Notes under the pieces: model-generated
Seen by the model: the letters and a program-made list of their open reading frames with translations, nothing else
What the model was told of the DNA's origin: nothing
Database searches by the model: none
Shown: positions 21,370 through 30,643 of the stretch, piece after piece
Position numbering within the stretch: the stretch's first letter is position 1
Layout of the letters: every line of letters starts with the position of its first letter
DNA from: Planomonospora sp. ID67723
GTDB lineage: Bacteria > Actinomycetota > Actinomycetes > Streptosporangiales > Streptosporangiaceae
Reading direction: 5' to 3'
NCBI RefSeq assembly: GCF_015711605.1
Contig: NZ_JABTEZ010000005.1
Coordinates: 186,001 to 250,000 of the forward strand
DNA length: 64,000 bases
Made by a program: the position numbers and the translations under genes

Positions 21370-21421
21370 CATGTGTCCCATGAATTTGACGCAGGAGCAC
21401 TTCGTCGGCCATGGTGGACCT

Positions 21422-21472
21422 ATGCATCATCGTGGGATTCGCGTAGTACTTCGCCGGCGCGCAGGCCGTTAG
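21422..21472 (+). CDS. ilvL: ilvB leader peptide
   Basis: A 16-codon ORF, peptide [16 protein letters not shown], carrying Ile, Val, Val and Leu codons (ATT CGC GTA GTA CTT) just before a strong hairpin and a terminator. This is the layout of a ribosome-mediated attenuator in which shortage of charged Ile/Val/Leu-tRNA stalls the ribosome. In-frame ATGs at 21371 and 21380 would lengthen it; if TTGACG at 21386 is the -35, transcription starts at or very near 21422 and the leader would be leaderless. The start is uncertain, the function well supported by context. Confidence 0.75.
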   Translation: MHHRGIRVVLRRRAGR

Positions 21473-21535
21473 CGAAGCACTCCGACCTGCGCGCCGCCCC
21501 AGCCCCGCCATGACAGGTGGGATGGGGCCTTTTTT
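21456..21535 (+). terminator. ilvB attenuator: pause hairpin and intrinsic terminator
   Basis: A perfect 10-bp stem GGCGCGCAGG (21456-21465) / CCTGCGCGCC (21486-21495) covers the end of the leader ORF. It is followed at once by a second hairpin whose outer stem is GCCCCA (21496-21501) / TGGGGC (21523-21528), with more pairs inside, and then TTTTTT (21530-21535). The T-tract makes this the clearest intrinsic terminator of the window. The bases CCGCCATG (21505-21512) of its 5' arm can also pair with CATGGTGG at 21410-21417 upstream, if transcribed. Confidence 0.8.
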
Positions 21536-21587
21536 ATGTCAGCACGTTTATGCCAGCAAGCAGCTCAGCCACACAAGGAACGAGCCG

Positions 21588-23324
21588 ATGACCGAACAGA
21601 TGACAGGAGCCCAGGCCCTGGTGAGGGCACTGGAGCACGTCGGGGTTGACACCGTGTTCGGGATTCCGGGCGGCGCGATTCTCCCCGCCTACGATCCCCT
21701 CTACGACTCGACCAAGGTCCGGCACGTGCTTGTACGGCACGAGCAGGGCGCCGGCCACGCGGCCCAGGGCTACGCGCAGGCCACCGGCAAGGTCGGAGTG
21801 TGCATGGCCACCAGCGGGCCGGGCGCCACCAACCTGGTCACCCCGATCGCCGACGCCTACATGGACTCGGTCCCCCTGGTCGCGATCACCGGCCAGGTGC
21901 CCAGCGGCGCGATCGGCACCGATGCCTTCCAGGAAGCCGACATCTCCGGCATCACCATGCCGATCACGAAGCACAACTTCCTGGTCACCGACCCGGCCGA
22001 CATCCCCCGGACGATCGTCGAGGCCTTCCACATCGCCTCCACCGGGCGCCCGGGTCCGGTCCTGGTCGACATCGCCAAGGACGCGTTGCAGGCCACCACG
22101 ACCTTCCAGTGGCCGGTGACCATGCAGCTGCCCGGCTACCGCCCGGTGACCCGGCCGCACTCCAAGCAGATCCGCGAGGCGGCCAAGCTGATCACCGAGG
22201 CGCGCCGGCCGGTGCTGTACGTCGGCGGCGGCGTGCACCGGGCGGGGGCCTCGGCGCTGCTGCTGGAGTTCGCCGAGCTGACCGGCATCCCGGTCGTCAC
22301 CACGCTGATGGCCCGGGGCACCTTCCCTGACAGCCACCCGCAGCACATGGGCATGCCCGGCATGCACGGCTCGGTCTCGGCGGTCGGGGCGCTGCAGAAG
22401 TCCGACCTGATCGTCGGCCTCGGGGTGCGCTTCGACGACCGCGTCACCGGCGAGCTGTCCAGCTTCGCGCCGTACGCCAAGGTGGTCCACGCCGACATCG
22501 ACCCCGCTGAGATCTCCAAGAACCGCCACGCCGACGTCCCGATCGTGGGTGACTGCAAGGAGGTCCTCTCCGACCTGATCGCGGCGGTGCGCGCCGAGGA
22601 CCGCAAGGGCGACTACGCCGACTGGTGGACGCTGCTCAACGGCTACCGGGCGACCTACCCGCTGGGCTACGAGCAGTTCGAGGACGGCTCCCTCGCCCCG
22701 CAGTACGTCATGGAGCGGCTGAGTGCGATCGTCGGCCCCGACGCGCTCTACACCGCGGGCGTCGGCCAGCACCAGATGTGGGCGGCCCAGTTCATCGGCT
22801 ACGAGAAGCCCGGCACGTTCATCAACTCCGGCGGCGCCGGCACGATGGGCTTCGCGGTCCCTGCCGCGATGGGGGCCAAGATGGGCCGGCCCGAGAGCAC
22901 GGTCTGGGCCATCGACGGCGACGGCTGCTTCCAGATGACCAACCAGGAGCTGGCCACCTGCGCCATCGAGGGGGTGCCGATCAAGGTCGCGGTCATCAAC
23001 AACGGCAACCTCGGCATGGTCCGCCAGTGGCAGACGCTCTTCTACAACGAGCGCTACTCCAACACCGACCTGCAGACGGTCCGCCGGATTCCCGACTTCG
23101 TGAAGCTCGCGGAGGCGTACGGTTGTGTGGGCCTGCGGTGTGAGCGCCCGGAGGACGTGGACGCGACCATCAAGAAGGCGATGGAGATCAACGACGTCCC
23201 GGTCGTGATCGACTTCGTCGTGCACCAGGACGCGATGGTCTGGCCGATGGTCGCGGCGGGGACCAGCAACGACGACATCAAGTTCGCGCGCGACATGGCG
23301 CCGGTCTGGGACAGCGAGGAATAG
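21588..23324 (+). CDS. ilvB: Acetolactate synthase, large (catalytic) subunit
   Basis: A 578-residue thiamine-diphosphate enzyme that condenses pyruvate with pyruvate or 2-ketobutyrate, the first common step of valine, leucine and isoleucine synthesis. Catalytic Glu52 lies in [15 protein letters not shown]; the ThDP/Mg motif is [15 protein letters not shown] to [11 protein letters not shown] at 21588 has AAGGA about eight bases upstream. An in-frame start further upstream would run into the attenuator and is unlikely. It heads ilvBNC, six bases before ilvN, and is controlled by the leader peptide upstream. Confidence 0.97.
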   Translation: MTEQMTGAQALVRALEHVGVDTVFGIPGGAILPAYDPLYDSTKVRHVLVRHEQGAGHAAQGYAQATGKVGVCMATSGPGATNLVTPIADAYMDSVPLVAITGQVPSGAIGTDAFQEADISGITMPITKHNFLVTDPADIPRTIVEAFHIASTGRPGPVLVDIAKDALQATTTFQWPVTMQLPGYRPVTRPHSKQIREAAKLITEARRPVLYVGGGVHRAGASALLLEFAELTGIPVVTTLMARGTFPDSHPQHMGMPGMHGSVSAVGALQKSDLIVGLGVRFDDRVTGELSSFAPYAKVVHADIDPAEISKNRHADVPIVGDCKEVLSDLIAAVRAEDRKGDYADWWTLLNGYRATYPLGYEQFEDGSLAPQYVMERLSAIVGPDALYTAGVGQHQMWAAQFIGYEKPGTFINSGGAGTMGFAVPAAMGAKMGRPESTVWAIDGDGCFQMTNQELATCAIEGVPIKVAVINNGNLGMVRQWQTLFYNERYSNTDLQTVRRIPDFVKLAEAYGCVGLRCERPEDVDATIKKAMEINDVPVVIDFVVHQDAMVWPMVAAGTSNDDIKFARDMAPVWDSEE

Positions 23325-23330
23325 AAGCGC

Positions 23331-23855
23331 ATGAGTAGGCACACGCTCTCGGTGCTGGTGGAGAACAAGCCCGGCGTGCTCGCGCGCGTCGCCTCGCTGT
23401 TCAGCCGCCGGGGTTTCAACATCGACTCCCTGGCGGTCGGGCCGACCGAGCACGAGGACATCTCCCGGATGACCATCGTGGTCAACGTCGAGGACCTGCC
23501 CCTGGAGCAGGTCACCAAGCAGCTCAACAAGCTGATCAACGTGCTGAAGATCGTGGAGCTCGACCCGGCCCAGTCGGTCCAGCGCGAGCTCACGCTGATC
23601 AAGGTGCGGGCCGACGCGGAGAACCGCTCCAGCGTGCTGGAGCTGGTCAACCTGTTCCGCGCGCGCTGCGTCGACGTCGCCTCCGACGCGGTGACCATCG
23701 AGGTCACCGGGACGCCGGACAAGCTCGATGCCTTCATCAAGGTCCTGGAGCCGTTCGGCATCAAGGAACTCGTCCAGTCGGGCATGGTGGCCATCGGCCG
23801 CGGCGCCCGTTCCATCACCGACCGCTCGCTCCGGGCCCTGGACCGGACCGCGTAA
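23331..23855 (+). CDS. ilvN: Acetolactate synthase, small (regulatory) subunit
   Basis: A 174-residue regulatory subunit with an N-terminal ACT domain (HTLSVLVENKPGVLARVASLFSRRGFNI) that binds valine for feedback inhibition, and a C-terminal ALS_ss domain (ELTLIKVRADAENRSSVLELV). It starts six bases after ilvB and activates the catalytic subunit. The 80-base gap to ilvC holds GAGCGAGCGGAGTGG-like repeats of the kind common between actinomycete genes. Confidence 0.97.
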   Translation: MSRHTLSVLVENKPGVLARVASLFSRRGFNIDSLAVGPTEHEDISRMTIVVNVEDLPLEQVTKQLNKLINVLKIVELDPAQSVQRELTLIKVRADAENRSSVLELVNLFRARCVDVASDAVTIEVTGTPDKLDAFIKVLEPFGIKELVQSGMVAIGRGARSITDRSLRALDRTA

Positions 23856-24962
<1,107 letters not shown>

Positions 24963-24989
24963 ACGCCGGGCGGGTCTTCCCGCAACGGC

Positions 24990-25026
24990 GACGCCCCCGC
25001 GACGGTTCGTCCGTCGCGGGGGCGTC
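24990..25026 (+). terminator. Terminator after ilvC
   Basis: Perfect 16-bp stem GACGCCCCCGCGACGG / CCGTCGCGGGGGCGTC with loop TTCGT, 27 bases after the ilvC stop. It faces the convergent subtilase gene and may serve both directions. Confidence 0.85.
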
Positions 25027-25098
25027 GTGTTCTCCCGGTGCCGGGAGATCCTGCGGGGAACGGCGTGGGCGGGGGCCGTCAGCCGTTCCCGGGCGGTG

Positions 25099-25488
25099 TT
25101 ACTTGGCGGCGAAGTTCTGGGTCCAGTAGATCCGGCCCTGGGAGTTCTTGGCCGCTCCGACGCCGATGAGGTTGTACTTGCAGTTCATGATGTTGGCCCG
25201 ATGGCCGGAGCTGTTCATCCAGCCGTTGACCACCTCGGCCGGGGTGCGCTGACCCCAGGCGATGTTCTCCGCGAAGCCCGACCCGCCGGTGAAGCCCGCT
25301 CCCCGGATGCGGTCCATGAAGGACCGGCCGTCCTTGGAGGTGTGGCTGAAGTAGTTCTGGGCGGCCATGTCGGCGGAGTGGCCGTAGGCGGCCTTGCGCA
25401 GCTGCGGGTCGTGCTTGAGCGGAGCGCAGCCGCCCTTCTGCCGCTCGAGGTTGGTCAGGCGCACGACCTCGTTCTCCTCGGCGGTGCC
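25099..25488 (-). repeat. 390-bp duplicated CAP block, copy A
   Basis: The 3' 390 bp of the subtilase-CAP-CAP gene is nearly identical, without gaps, to 27970-28359 in the next CAP gene. Differences cluster in the last 50 coding bases and a few scattered sites. Confidence 0.9.
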
Positions 25489-27450
25489 GACGCCGCTGCC
25501 GGAGTCACCGGTGGGCGTGGGGGAGGGGGTGTCGGTGGGCTTGACCGTGGGGGTCGCGGTCGGCTTGGTGGTGGGGGTCGAGGTGGTCGTGGCGGCGAAG
25601 TTCTGGGTCCAGTAGATCCGGCCCTGGGAGTTCTTGGCCACGCCGACGCCGATGTGGGTGAACTTGCAGTTCAGGATGTTGGCCCGGTGCCCGCGGCTGT
25701 TCATCCAGCTCCTCATCACGGAGTCAGCGGTGCGCTGCCCCCATGCGATGTTCTCGCCCCAGAGCCTGAGGGGGGAGAAGCCGGCTGCACGCATCCGGTC
25801 GCCGGGGCTGCGGCCGTCCCGGGAGGTGTGGCTGAAGTAGCGGTTCTCGGCCATGTCGGCCGAGTGTCCCTGGGCTGCGGAGTCCAGCCGCGCGTTCTGG
25901 GTGAGGGGGGCGCAGCCCTGCTGCTGCCGGTACTGGTTGACGAGCTGGACGACTCTGGCGGTGACGGACGGCGGCGTGCTCGGAGTCGCGGTCGGTGTGG
26001 CCGTGGGCTTGTCCGTGGGGGTCGCGGTCGGCGTGGCCGTGGGCTTGTCCGTGGGGGTCGCGGTCGGCGTGGCCGTCGGCGTCGGGGTGGGCGTGGAGCC
26101 CGCCTTGGGCAGGGACGCGAGGAGGTTCATCCGCGGTGTGGTGACGCTGCTCCCGCCGCTGTTGTAGGTGACGGCCTTGCCGGTGTCCTGGAACTTCGCC
26201 AGGATCTCGGCCACGGTCGCGTCCGGTGCGGCCTGCCGCATCACCGCGAAGGCGCCGGCCACGTGGGGGGCGGCCATGGAGGTGCCGCTGTAGCGGGCCC
26301 AGGTGTTGTTCGGCACGCTGGACAGGATCTGCACGCCCGGGGCGAAGACGTCGAGCAGCGCACCGCGGTTGGAGAAGGACGCGATCGTGTCGCTGTTGTC
26401 GGTGGCGCCCACCGTCACGGCGCTGGAGATGCACCCGGGCGAGCTGACCGCGGCGCCGTATCCGGAGTTGCCGGCGGCGATCACGGTGGCGACACCGCGG
26501 CTCAGCAGCGCGTCGACCTCGGGCTTGACGCCGTTGCCCGACGGGTTCCTGTCGCAGGAGGAGGCGAACTGACCGCCGCCGAGGCTCATGTTGGCCGCGG
26601 CGATCTTACGGCTCTTGCTCAGCTCCGCGACGTGCGCGAGCGCGCGCTTCTGGTCGGAGGTGTAGGACAGGACGCACGGAGCCCGCCCGCCGCAGGCGTC
26701 CGCGTTGTCGAACCGGGTGAACACCTGGATCGCGATGATGCCCGACTCGGGGGCGACACCGTTGGAGGCGGAGCCGGTGGCCTTCTTGCCCGAGGTGATG
26801 CCGGCCACGTGGCTGCCGTGCGTGCAGAGGCTTCCGTTGCCGCCGCACTTGGCCGTCTCCGCGTCGGCGGCACCGGCGCCGATCTGTGAGTTCGCGCCGT
26901 TGGGGCAGAGAGACGCCGATCCCTGGCTGCTGTCCGTGGTGGAGAAGCACGCCTCGGCGACGATGCGGCCGGCGAAGAACGGGTGGTCGCGGTCGATGCC
27001 GGTGTCCAGGATCGCGACGTCCCAGCCGGCGCCGGTGAAACCGGAGGTGTGGGCCTTGTCGGCGCCGATGACCTTGAGACTGGCCTCCAGGCTGGGGCGG
27101 CTGAGCCGGTCCTCGTAGATCGACTCGATGCGCTTGTCGTCGTCGAGCTTGGCCAGCGTCGCCTTGTCGACCTCCATGACGAAGAAGTCGGGGGCGGGGG
27201 GCTGCTTCGGCACGTCAGTGGTCGTGGACAGGGCCTCGGCGCTCTTGGCGACGGGAGCGACCGGCTGCCCGCGGTCCACCTCGACGATGGCGCGGACCGT
27301 CTCGCCCTGCTGCACTTCGGCCTTGAGGGCCGGGTCGACGGCGGGGACGCCGTTGGCGGCGGGCGTGGCGTAGGCCGCGGGAGCGACGGCCAGGGTCGCG
27401 GCGGTGGCGGCGAGCACGGTGGCGCTCGCCAGGAGAGACCGCAGTCTCAC
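25099..27450 (-). CDS. Secreted subtilisin-like protease fused to two CAP domains
   Basis: A 783-residue exported protein. Signal peptide about 1-28; I9-type propeptide (about 45-115); S8 peptidase with the full triad Asp149 (ILDTGID), His211 (THGSHVAG), Ser391 (SGTSMAAPH) and oxyanion Asn328 (AAGNSG); a Thr/Pro linker (452-495); CAP domain 1 (about 498-618, SAAQGHSADMAENRYFSH, SRGHRANIL); a second Thr/Pro linker (621-650); CAP domain 2 (about 658-783). The protease alone would be an ordinary secreted subtilase; the two C-terminal SCP/PR1 domains make the architecture unusual. GTG start with GGAGGAA upstream. Substrate unknown; likely acts at or outside the cell wall. Confidence 0.9.
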   Translation of the reverse strand: MRLRSLLASATVLAATAATLAVAPAAYATPAANGVPAVDPALKAEVQQGETVRAIVEVDRGQPVAPVAKSAEALSTTTDVPKQPPAPDFFVMEVDKATLAKLDDDKRIESIYEDRLSRPSLEASLKVIGADKAHTSGFTGAGWDVAILDTGIDRDHPFFAGRIVAEACFSTTDSSQGSASLCPNGANSQIGAGAADAETAKCGGNGSLCTHGSHVAGITSGKKATGSASNGVAPESGIIAIQVFTRFDNADACGGRAPCVLSYTSDQKRALAHVAELSKSRKIAAANMSLGGGQFASSCDRNPSGNGVKPEVDALLSRGVATVIAAGNSGYGAAVSSPGCISSAVTVGATDNSDTIASFSNRGALLDVFAPGVQILSSVPNNTWARYSGTSMAAPHVAGAFAVMRQAAPDATVAEILAKFQDTGKAVTYNSGGSSVTTPRMNLLASLPKAGSTPTPTPTATPTATPTDKPTATPTATPTDKPTATPTATPSTPPSVTARVVQLVNQYRQQQGCAPLTQNARLDSAAQGHSADMAENRYFSHTSRDGRSPGDRMRAAGFSPLRLWGENIAWGQRTADSVMRSWMNSRGHRANILNCKFTHIGVGVAKNSQGRIYWTQNFAATTTSTPTTKPTATPTVKPTDTPSPTPTGDSGSGVGTAEENEVVRLTNLERQKGGCAPLKHDPQLRKAAYGHSADMAAQNYFSHTSKDGRSFMDRIRGAGFTGGSGFAENIAWGQRTPAEVVNGWMNSSGHRANIMNCKYNLIGVGAAKNSQGRIYWTQNFAAK
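25997..26068 (-). repeat. 36-bp tandem repeat coding the Thr/Pro linker
   Basis: Two perfect 36-bp units plus a partial third, coding for TPTDKPTATPTA-type linker repeats between the protease and CAP domain 1. Such units can expand or contract by slippage. Confidence 0.85.
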
Positions 27451-27969
27451 TGTTCCTCCGGGGGGATGAAAGAGGTCCGGCGAGCATGCTTCTGTGATGC
27501 CGCTCGGCCGTTCTTACGGGACGTGTTCTGCGCGAAGGCGCGGGGAGGGGCGTCAGGAAGACCGGCGAGAGCCGGAGGTGCGGGACCGTGACCGGGGCGG
27601 TCGGGGTCCCCTGACGGCTGCCCGCTTTCCGAAGATCGGGGGAAAGCGGGGACCATGTTACTTATGGGGCTTGAGGTAGGGAAGTGAAGATTTGCCACTT
27701 CTGTGGGTTAATTTCGTGCAATCTTCTTCCGATGGCCTCTGGCGAGAGAAGATCTCCACCTTGGGACGTGGGGCTGCCTCCCGGGGCCGTGTGCATGGCG
27801 GCGCCCCCACAACGATCCGTCCGTCGCGGGGGCGCCGCAGTCTCCCGATGTGGTCCGGGAGCGACCCCTTCCCGCCCGCCGGGCTCGCCCGGACAGCGGC
27901 TCGGCGGGCGGGAGGTCCCTGAGGGCGGCAGGAGGGACGAGTGGGGGGTGCTCCTGCCGCCCCCGGGCG
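27451..27969. other. Intergenic region between the two CAP-protein genes
   Basis: About 520 bases with no supported gene. It holds the promoter of the subtilase gene (minus strand). An AT-richer patch at 27650-27730 includes the dyad GAAGTG (27681-27686) / CACTTC (27696-27701). A terminator for the second CAP gene lies at 27798-27838. I looked for a c-di-AMP (ydaO) riboswitch, common before cell-wall hydrolases, and did not see its core motifs. Confidence 0.6.
27798..27838 (-). terminator. Terminator of the second CAP gene
   Basis: Perfect 11-bp stem GCGGCGCCCCC / GGGGGCGCCGC with a 19-base loop. Its loop and 3' arm (CCGTCCGTCGCGGGGGCG) resemble the terminator after ilvC, suggesting the duplicated block carried its flank. 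Confidence 0.65.
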
Positions 27970-28359
27970 CTACTTGGCGGCGAAGTTCTGGGTCCAGTAC
28001 GGAGTGCCGTCACTCTTCTTGGCCAGGCCCGCGCCGATGAGGTTGTACTTGCAGTTCATGATGTTGGCCCGGTGGCCGGAGCTGTTCATCCAGGCCTTGA
28101 CCACGTCGGCCGGGGTGCGCTGGCCGGCGGCGATGTTCTCCGCGAAGCCCGACCCGCCGGTGAAGCCCGCTCCCCGGATGCGGTCCATGAAGGACCGGCC
28201 GTCCTTGGAGGTGTGGCTGAAGTAGTTCTGGGCGGCCATGTCGGCGGAGTGGCCGTAGGCGGCCTTGCGCAGCTGCGGGTCGTGCTTGAGCGGAGCGCAG
28301 CCGCCCTTCTGCCGCTCGAGGTTGGTCAGGCGCACGACCTCGTTCTCCTCGGCGGTGCC
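27970..28359 (-). repeat. 390-bp duplicated CAP block, copy B
   Basis: Gap-free counterpart of 25099-25488. The first bases downstream of the variable last codons are almost identical, implying a recent duplication or gene conversion. Confidence 0.9.
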
Positions 28360-28836
28360 CACCTCGCCGGCCGGGGGCGGCGAGGGCGTGGCCGTGGGGG
28401 TCGCCGTCGGGGTGGGGGCCGGCGTGCCCGAGGGGGAGGGGGACGGGGTCCCCGTGGGGGAGCAGGACAGCCGGACCGCCGGCGACTTGGCCGCGTTGCC
28501 GCGGTAGTCGACGGCCACCGCGTAGTAGGTGCGGGGGGTGGTGCCGCACCGCAGCCTGATGGTCAACGTGCCGTCGACCCCGCGCCGGGCGCCGCTCACG
28601 AGGACGCGGTCGGGGCCCCGCTTGGCCTGCTTGATCCGGATGCGGAGCAGTGCCCGGTCGTCGCAACCGGCTCGGGTGCCGGTCACCTCGATCTTTCCGG
28701 CGGGAGTGACAGTGGGGGTGGACACCTGCAGCCGGCAGGTGTCCCGGGGGGCCGCCGCGGCGTGGGCCGCGACGGCCGGGGTGCTCAGTGCCGCCAGACT
28801 CCCGAGGCACACCAGTGCCCCCAGCGGTCTGCGCAT
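27970..28836 (-). CDS. Secreted CAP-domain (SCP/PR1-like) protein
   Basis: A 288-residue exported protein: signal peptide about 1-28, a small beta-rich N-terminal domain (about 32-125, CRLQVSTPTVTPAGKIEVTG to TYYAVAVDYRGNAAKSPAVRLSC), a Pro/Thr/Ser linker (126-158) and one CAP domain (about 163-288, AAYGHSADMAAQNYFSH, SSGHRANIMNCKYNLIG). CAP proteins in bacteria are often extracellular with unknown activity. The last 390 bp matches the end of the upstream subtilase-CAP gene, so one copy arose from the other. ATG with GGAGGAA six bases upstream. Confidence 0.88.
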   Translation of the reverse strand: MRRPLGALVCLGSLAALSTPAVAAHAAAAPRDTCRLQVSTPTVTPAGKIEVTGTRAGCDDRALLRIRIKQAKRGPDRVLVSGARRGVDGTLTIRLRCGTTPRTYYAVAVDYRGNAAKSPAVRLSCSPTGTPSPSPSGTPAPTPTATPTATPSPPPAGEVGTAEENEVVRLTNLERQKGGCAPLKHDPQLRKAAYGHSADMAAQNYFSHTSKDGRSFMDRIRGAGFTGGSGFAENIAAGQRTPADVVKAWMNSSGHRANIMNCKYNLIGAGLAKKSDGTPYWTQNFAAK

Positions 28837-28967
28837 ATCGGTTCCTCCAGAGGGTTAGACGCTGGATGGAACCCGCATTCTGTCGGGGGTAGATCCTCCT
28901 TGTCACGAAATTTAAGGAATTCATAAGGTGTGCGGGTAAACCTGAGTGATCGCTGAGGCGTCTGCGA

Positions 28968-30521
28968 TCAACACCGCACGGGCTTTGACCAGGAGCACTC
29001 CAGCTCTGGAACGTTCGAGGCCGTCTCGCGGAGCGGAACGGCGGAAATCTCGGCCGGAGCGGTCCGGCTGAACCGGGCGAGCCGGATGGCGATCTTGTCC
29101 TCGATGTCCTTCGGAGCGCCGGACAGATACTGGTTGAGCATGATCGAGAAGACCAGGGGCTCGCCGTCCGCCCCCGTCACGTAACCCGACAGGGAGGTGA
29201 CCCCGGTCATCGAGCCGGTCTTGGCGTGGACGTTCCCGGCCGCCGGGGTGCCGCGCATCCGGCTGCGCAGGGTCCCGCCGATCAGCCGGTCCGCCGCGCC
29301 CGCGACCGGCAGCGAGCCGTACCACGTGGGGAACCAGGGCTTGGAGCGCAGCGCCAGCAGCAGGCCGGTGACCCCGTCGGGCGTCAGGCCGTCCACCCGC
29401 GACAGGCCGGAACCGTCCCGCATGCGCAGCGTGGGCATGCCGTTGGCCTGCGCGAAGGAGGTGACCGCGGCCAGGCCCGCGCTCCAGGTGCCGGCCCCGG
29501 AGACCTTCCGCCCGATCGACTTGACCAGGATCTCGGCGTGCATGTTGTTGCTCAGCTTCATGAACGGCACGAGCAGCTCGCTCAGGGGCATCGACCGGCG
29601 CTCGGCCACGGCCGCGGCGCCGGACGGGGTCGCCCCGCGCGCCGTGCGGCCCAGCACCCGAACCCCGTGCCTGCTCAGCGCGGTGCGGAAGAGCGAGGCC
29701 GCATAGCCGGTGGGGTCGTCCACGGTGACCCACTCGTCGTAGCCGTCCGCCACGGTTCCGGTGATCAGGACCGTGTTGGTGCCGTGCCGCCGCTCCACCA
29801 GCACATCGGTCGTGGTCCCGGTGACGGCCCGGTTGTCGATCTTCAGGTAGCCGGTCTCCGGGGTGGTGGAGACCTTCGCGGGCCTGCCCGCGGCGTCGCC
29901 GGGGGCGACCGAGACGATGACCGAGCCGGCGTCGTAGTCGGTGTCGGGGGAGGCGGTCAGCGCCGAGATCTGCCCGGCGTAGTAGTACGGTTCGTCGTCC
30001 CAGGACCAGTCCGTGCCGAGCCGTACCGCGTCGAACCAGGTGTCGTCGGCGACCAGTCTGCCGGTGACCGTCCTGATCCCGGCGGCGGCCACGCGGGCGG
30101 CGAGGGCGTCGTAGTCGGCGGCGAGCATGGTCGGGTCGCCGGTGCCCCGCAGGTAGAGGTCGCCGGTGAGGGCGGATCCGGCCCGGCGGCCGGCGGACAG
30201 CACGCTCGTGGTGAAGCGGAAGTCCAGGCCGAGGTGCTCGGCCGCGGCGGCCGAGGTGACGAGCTTGGCGTTGGAGGCGGGGGTGAGGATCTTGCCGCCG
30301 TCCTGGGTGTAGAGCCTCTCGCCCGAGGTGGCGCTGCGCACCGCCACTCCGGCTCGCGCGGGGGTGAGGCGGGCGTCGGCGAGGATCTGGTCGATGTCGG
30401 CGACCAGGTCCGCGACGCCGGGGGCGGGTTCCAGGGCGACGGCCGGGGTCGCGCCGTGACCGGCCCACAGCAGGCCCGCCGTCAGGAGGATGGAGAGGGT
30501 GGTTCGTCGTGCTGGTCGCAT
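28968..30521 (-). CDS. dacB: D-alanyl-D-alanine carboxypeptidase/endopeptidase (PBP4, S13)
   Basis: A 517-residue class C penicillin-binding protein that trims D-Ala from peptidoglycan stem peptides or cuts cross-links. Signal peptide about 1-30; active-site SxxK at Ser83-Lys86 (PASNAKLVTS); SxN at Ser325 (KLSNNMHAE); KTG at 434-436 (HAKTGSMTG). The segment between SxxK and SxN is long (about 240 residues), as in S13 enzymes with the extra inserted domains. ATG at 30521 has GGAG six bases upstream. It is divergent from the MFS gene and continues the secreted cell-wall group of this region. Confidence 0.93.
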   Translation of the reverse strand: MRPARRTTLSILLTAGLLWAGHGATPAVALEPAPGVADLVADIDQILADARLTPARAGVAVRSATSGERLYTQDGGKILTPASNAKLVTSAAAAEHLGLDFRFTTSVLSAGRRAGSALTGDLYLRGTGDPTMLAADYDALAARVAAAGIRTVTGRLVADDTWFDAVRLGTDWSWDDEPYYYAGQISALTASPDTDYDAGSVIVSVAPGDAAGRPAKVSTTPETGYLKIDNRAVTGTTTDVLVERRHGTNTVLITGTVADGYDEWVTVDDPTGYAASLFRTALSRHGVRVLGRTARGATPSGAAAVAERRSMPLSELLVPFMKLSNNMHAEILVKSIGRKVSGAGTWSAGLAAVTSFAQANGMPTLRMRDGSGLSRVDGLTPDGVTGLLLALRSKPWFPTWYGSLPVAGAADRLIGGTLRSRMRGTPAAGNVHAKTGSMTGVTSLSGYVTGADGEPLVFSIMLNQYLSGAPKDIEDKIAIRLARFSRTAPAEISAVPLRETASNVPELECSWSKPVRC

Positions 30522-30580
30522 GGCTGCTCCAGGGGCACTAGACGTATGCGGCGATCATGCGGAATGGTGGGCTGGGTGAC

Positions 30581-30599
30581 AATACGGAGATTTCGTATT
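30581..30599. promoter_or_regulatory. Dyad in the dacB/MFS divergent promoter
   Basis: AATACG-GAGATTT-CGTATT, a perfect 6-bp inverted repeat with a 7-base spacer, in the 122-base gap between two divergent genes. Candidate operator for one or both; the regulator is unknown. Confidence 0.4.
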
Positions 30600-30643
30600 T
30601 TCTAGACCTACCGAGCGTTCACTTGGTGCGATTCAATGTGCGG

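Noticed and set aside
18506-21511. 1001-codon minus-strand open frame over the second GGDEF-EAL gene
   Set aside because: Shadow frame with His/Gln/Arg-rich composition and no recognisable domain.
25027-26889. 620-codon plus-strand frame opposite the subtilase-CAP gene
   Set aside because: Gly/Arg/Val-rich antisense shadow; the minus strand has the catalytic motifs.
27451-27698. 83-codon minus-strand ORF and possible ydaO riboswitch upstream of the subtilase
   Set aside because: The ORF lacks coding bias and runs into the subtilase ribosome site; conserved riboswitch motifs were not found.
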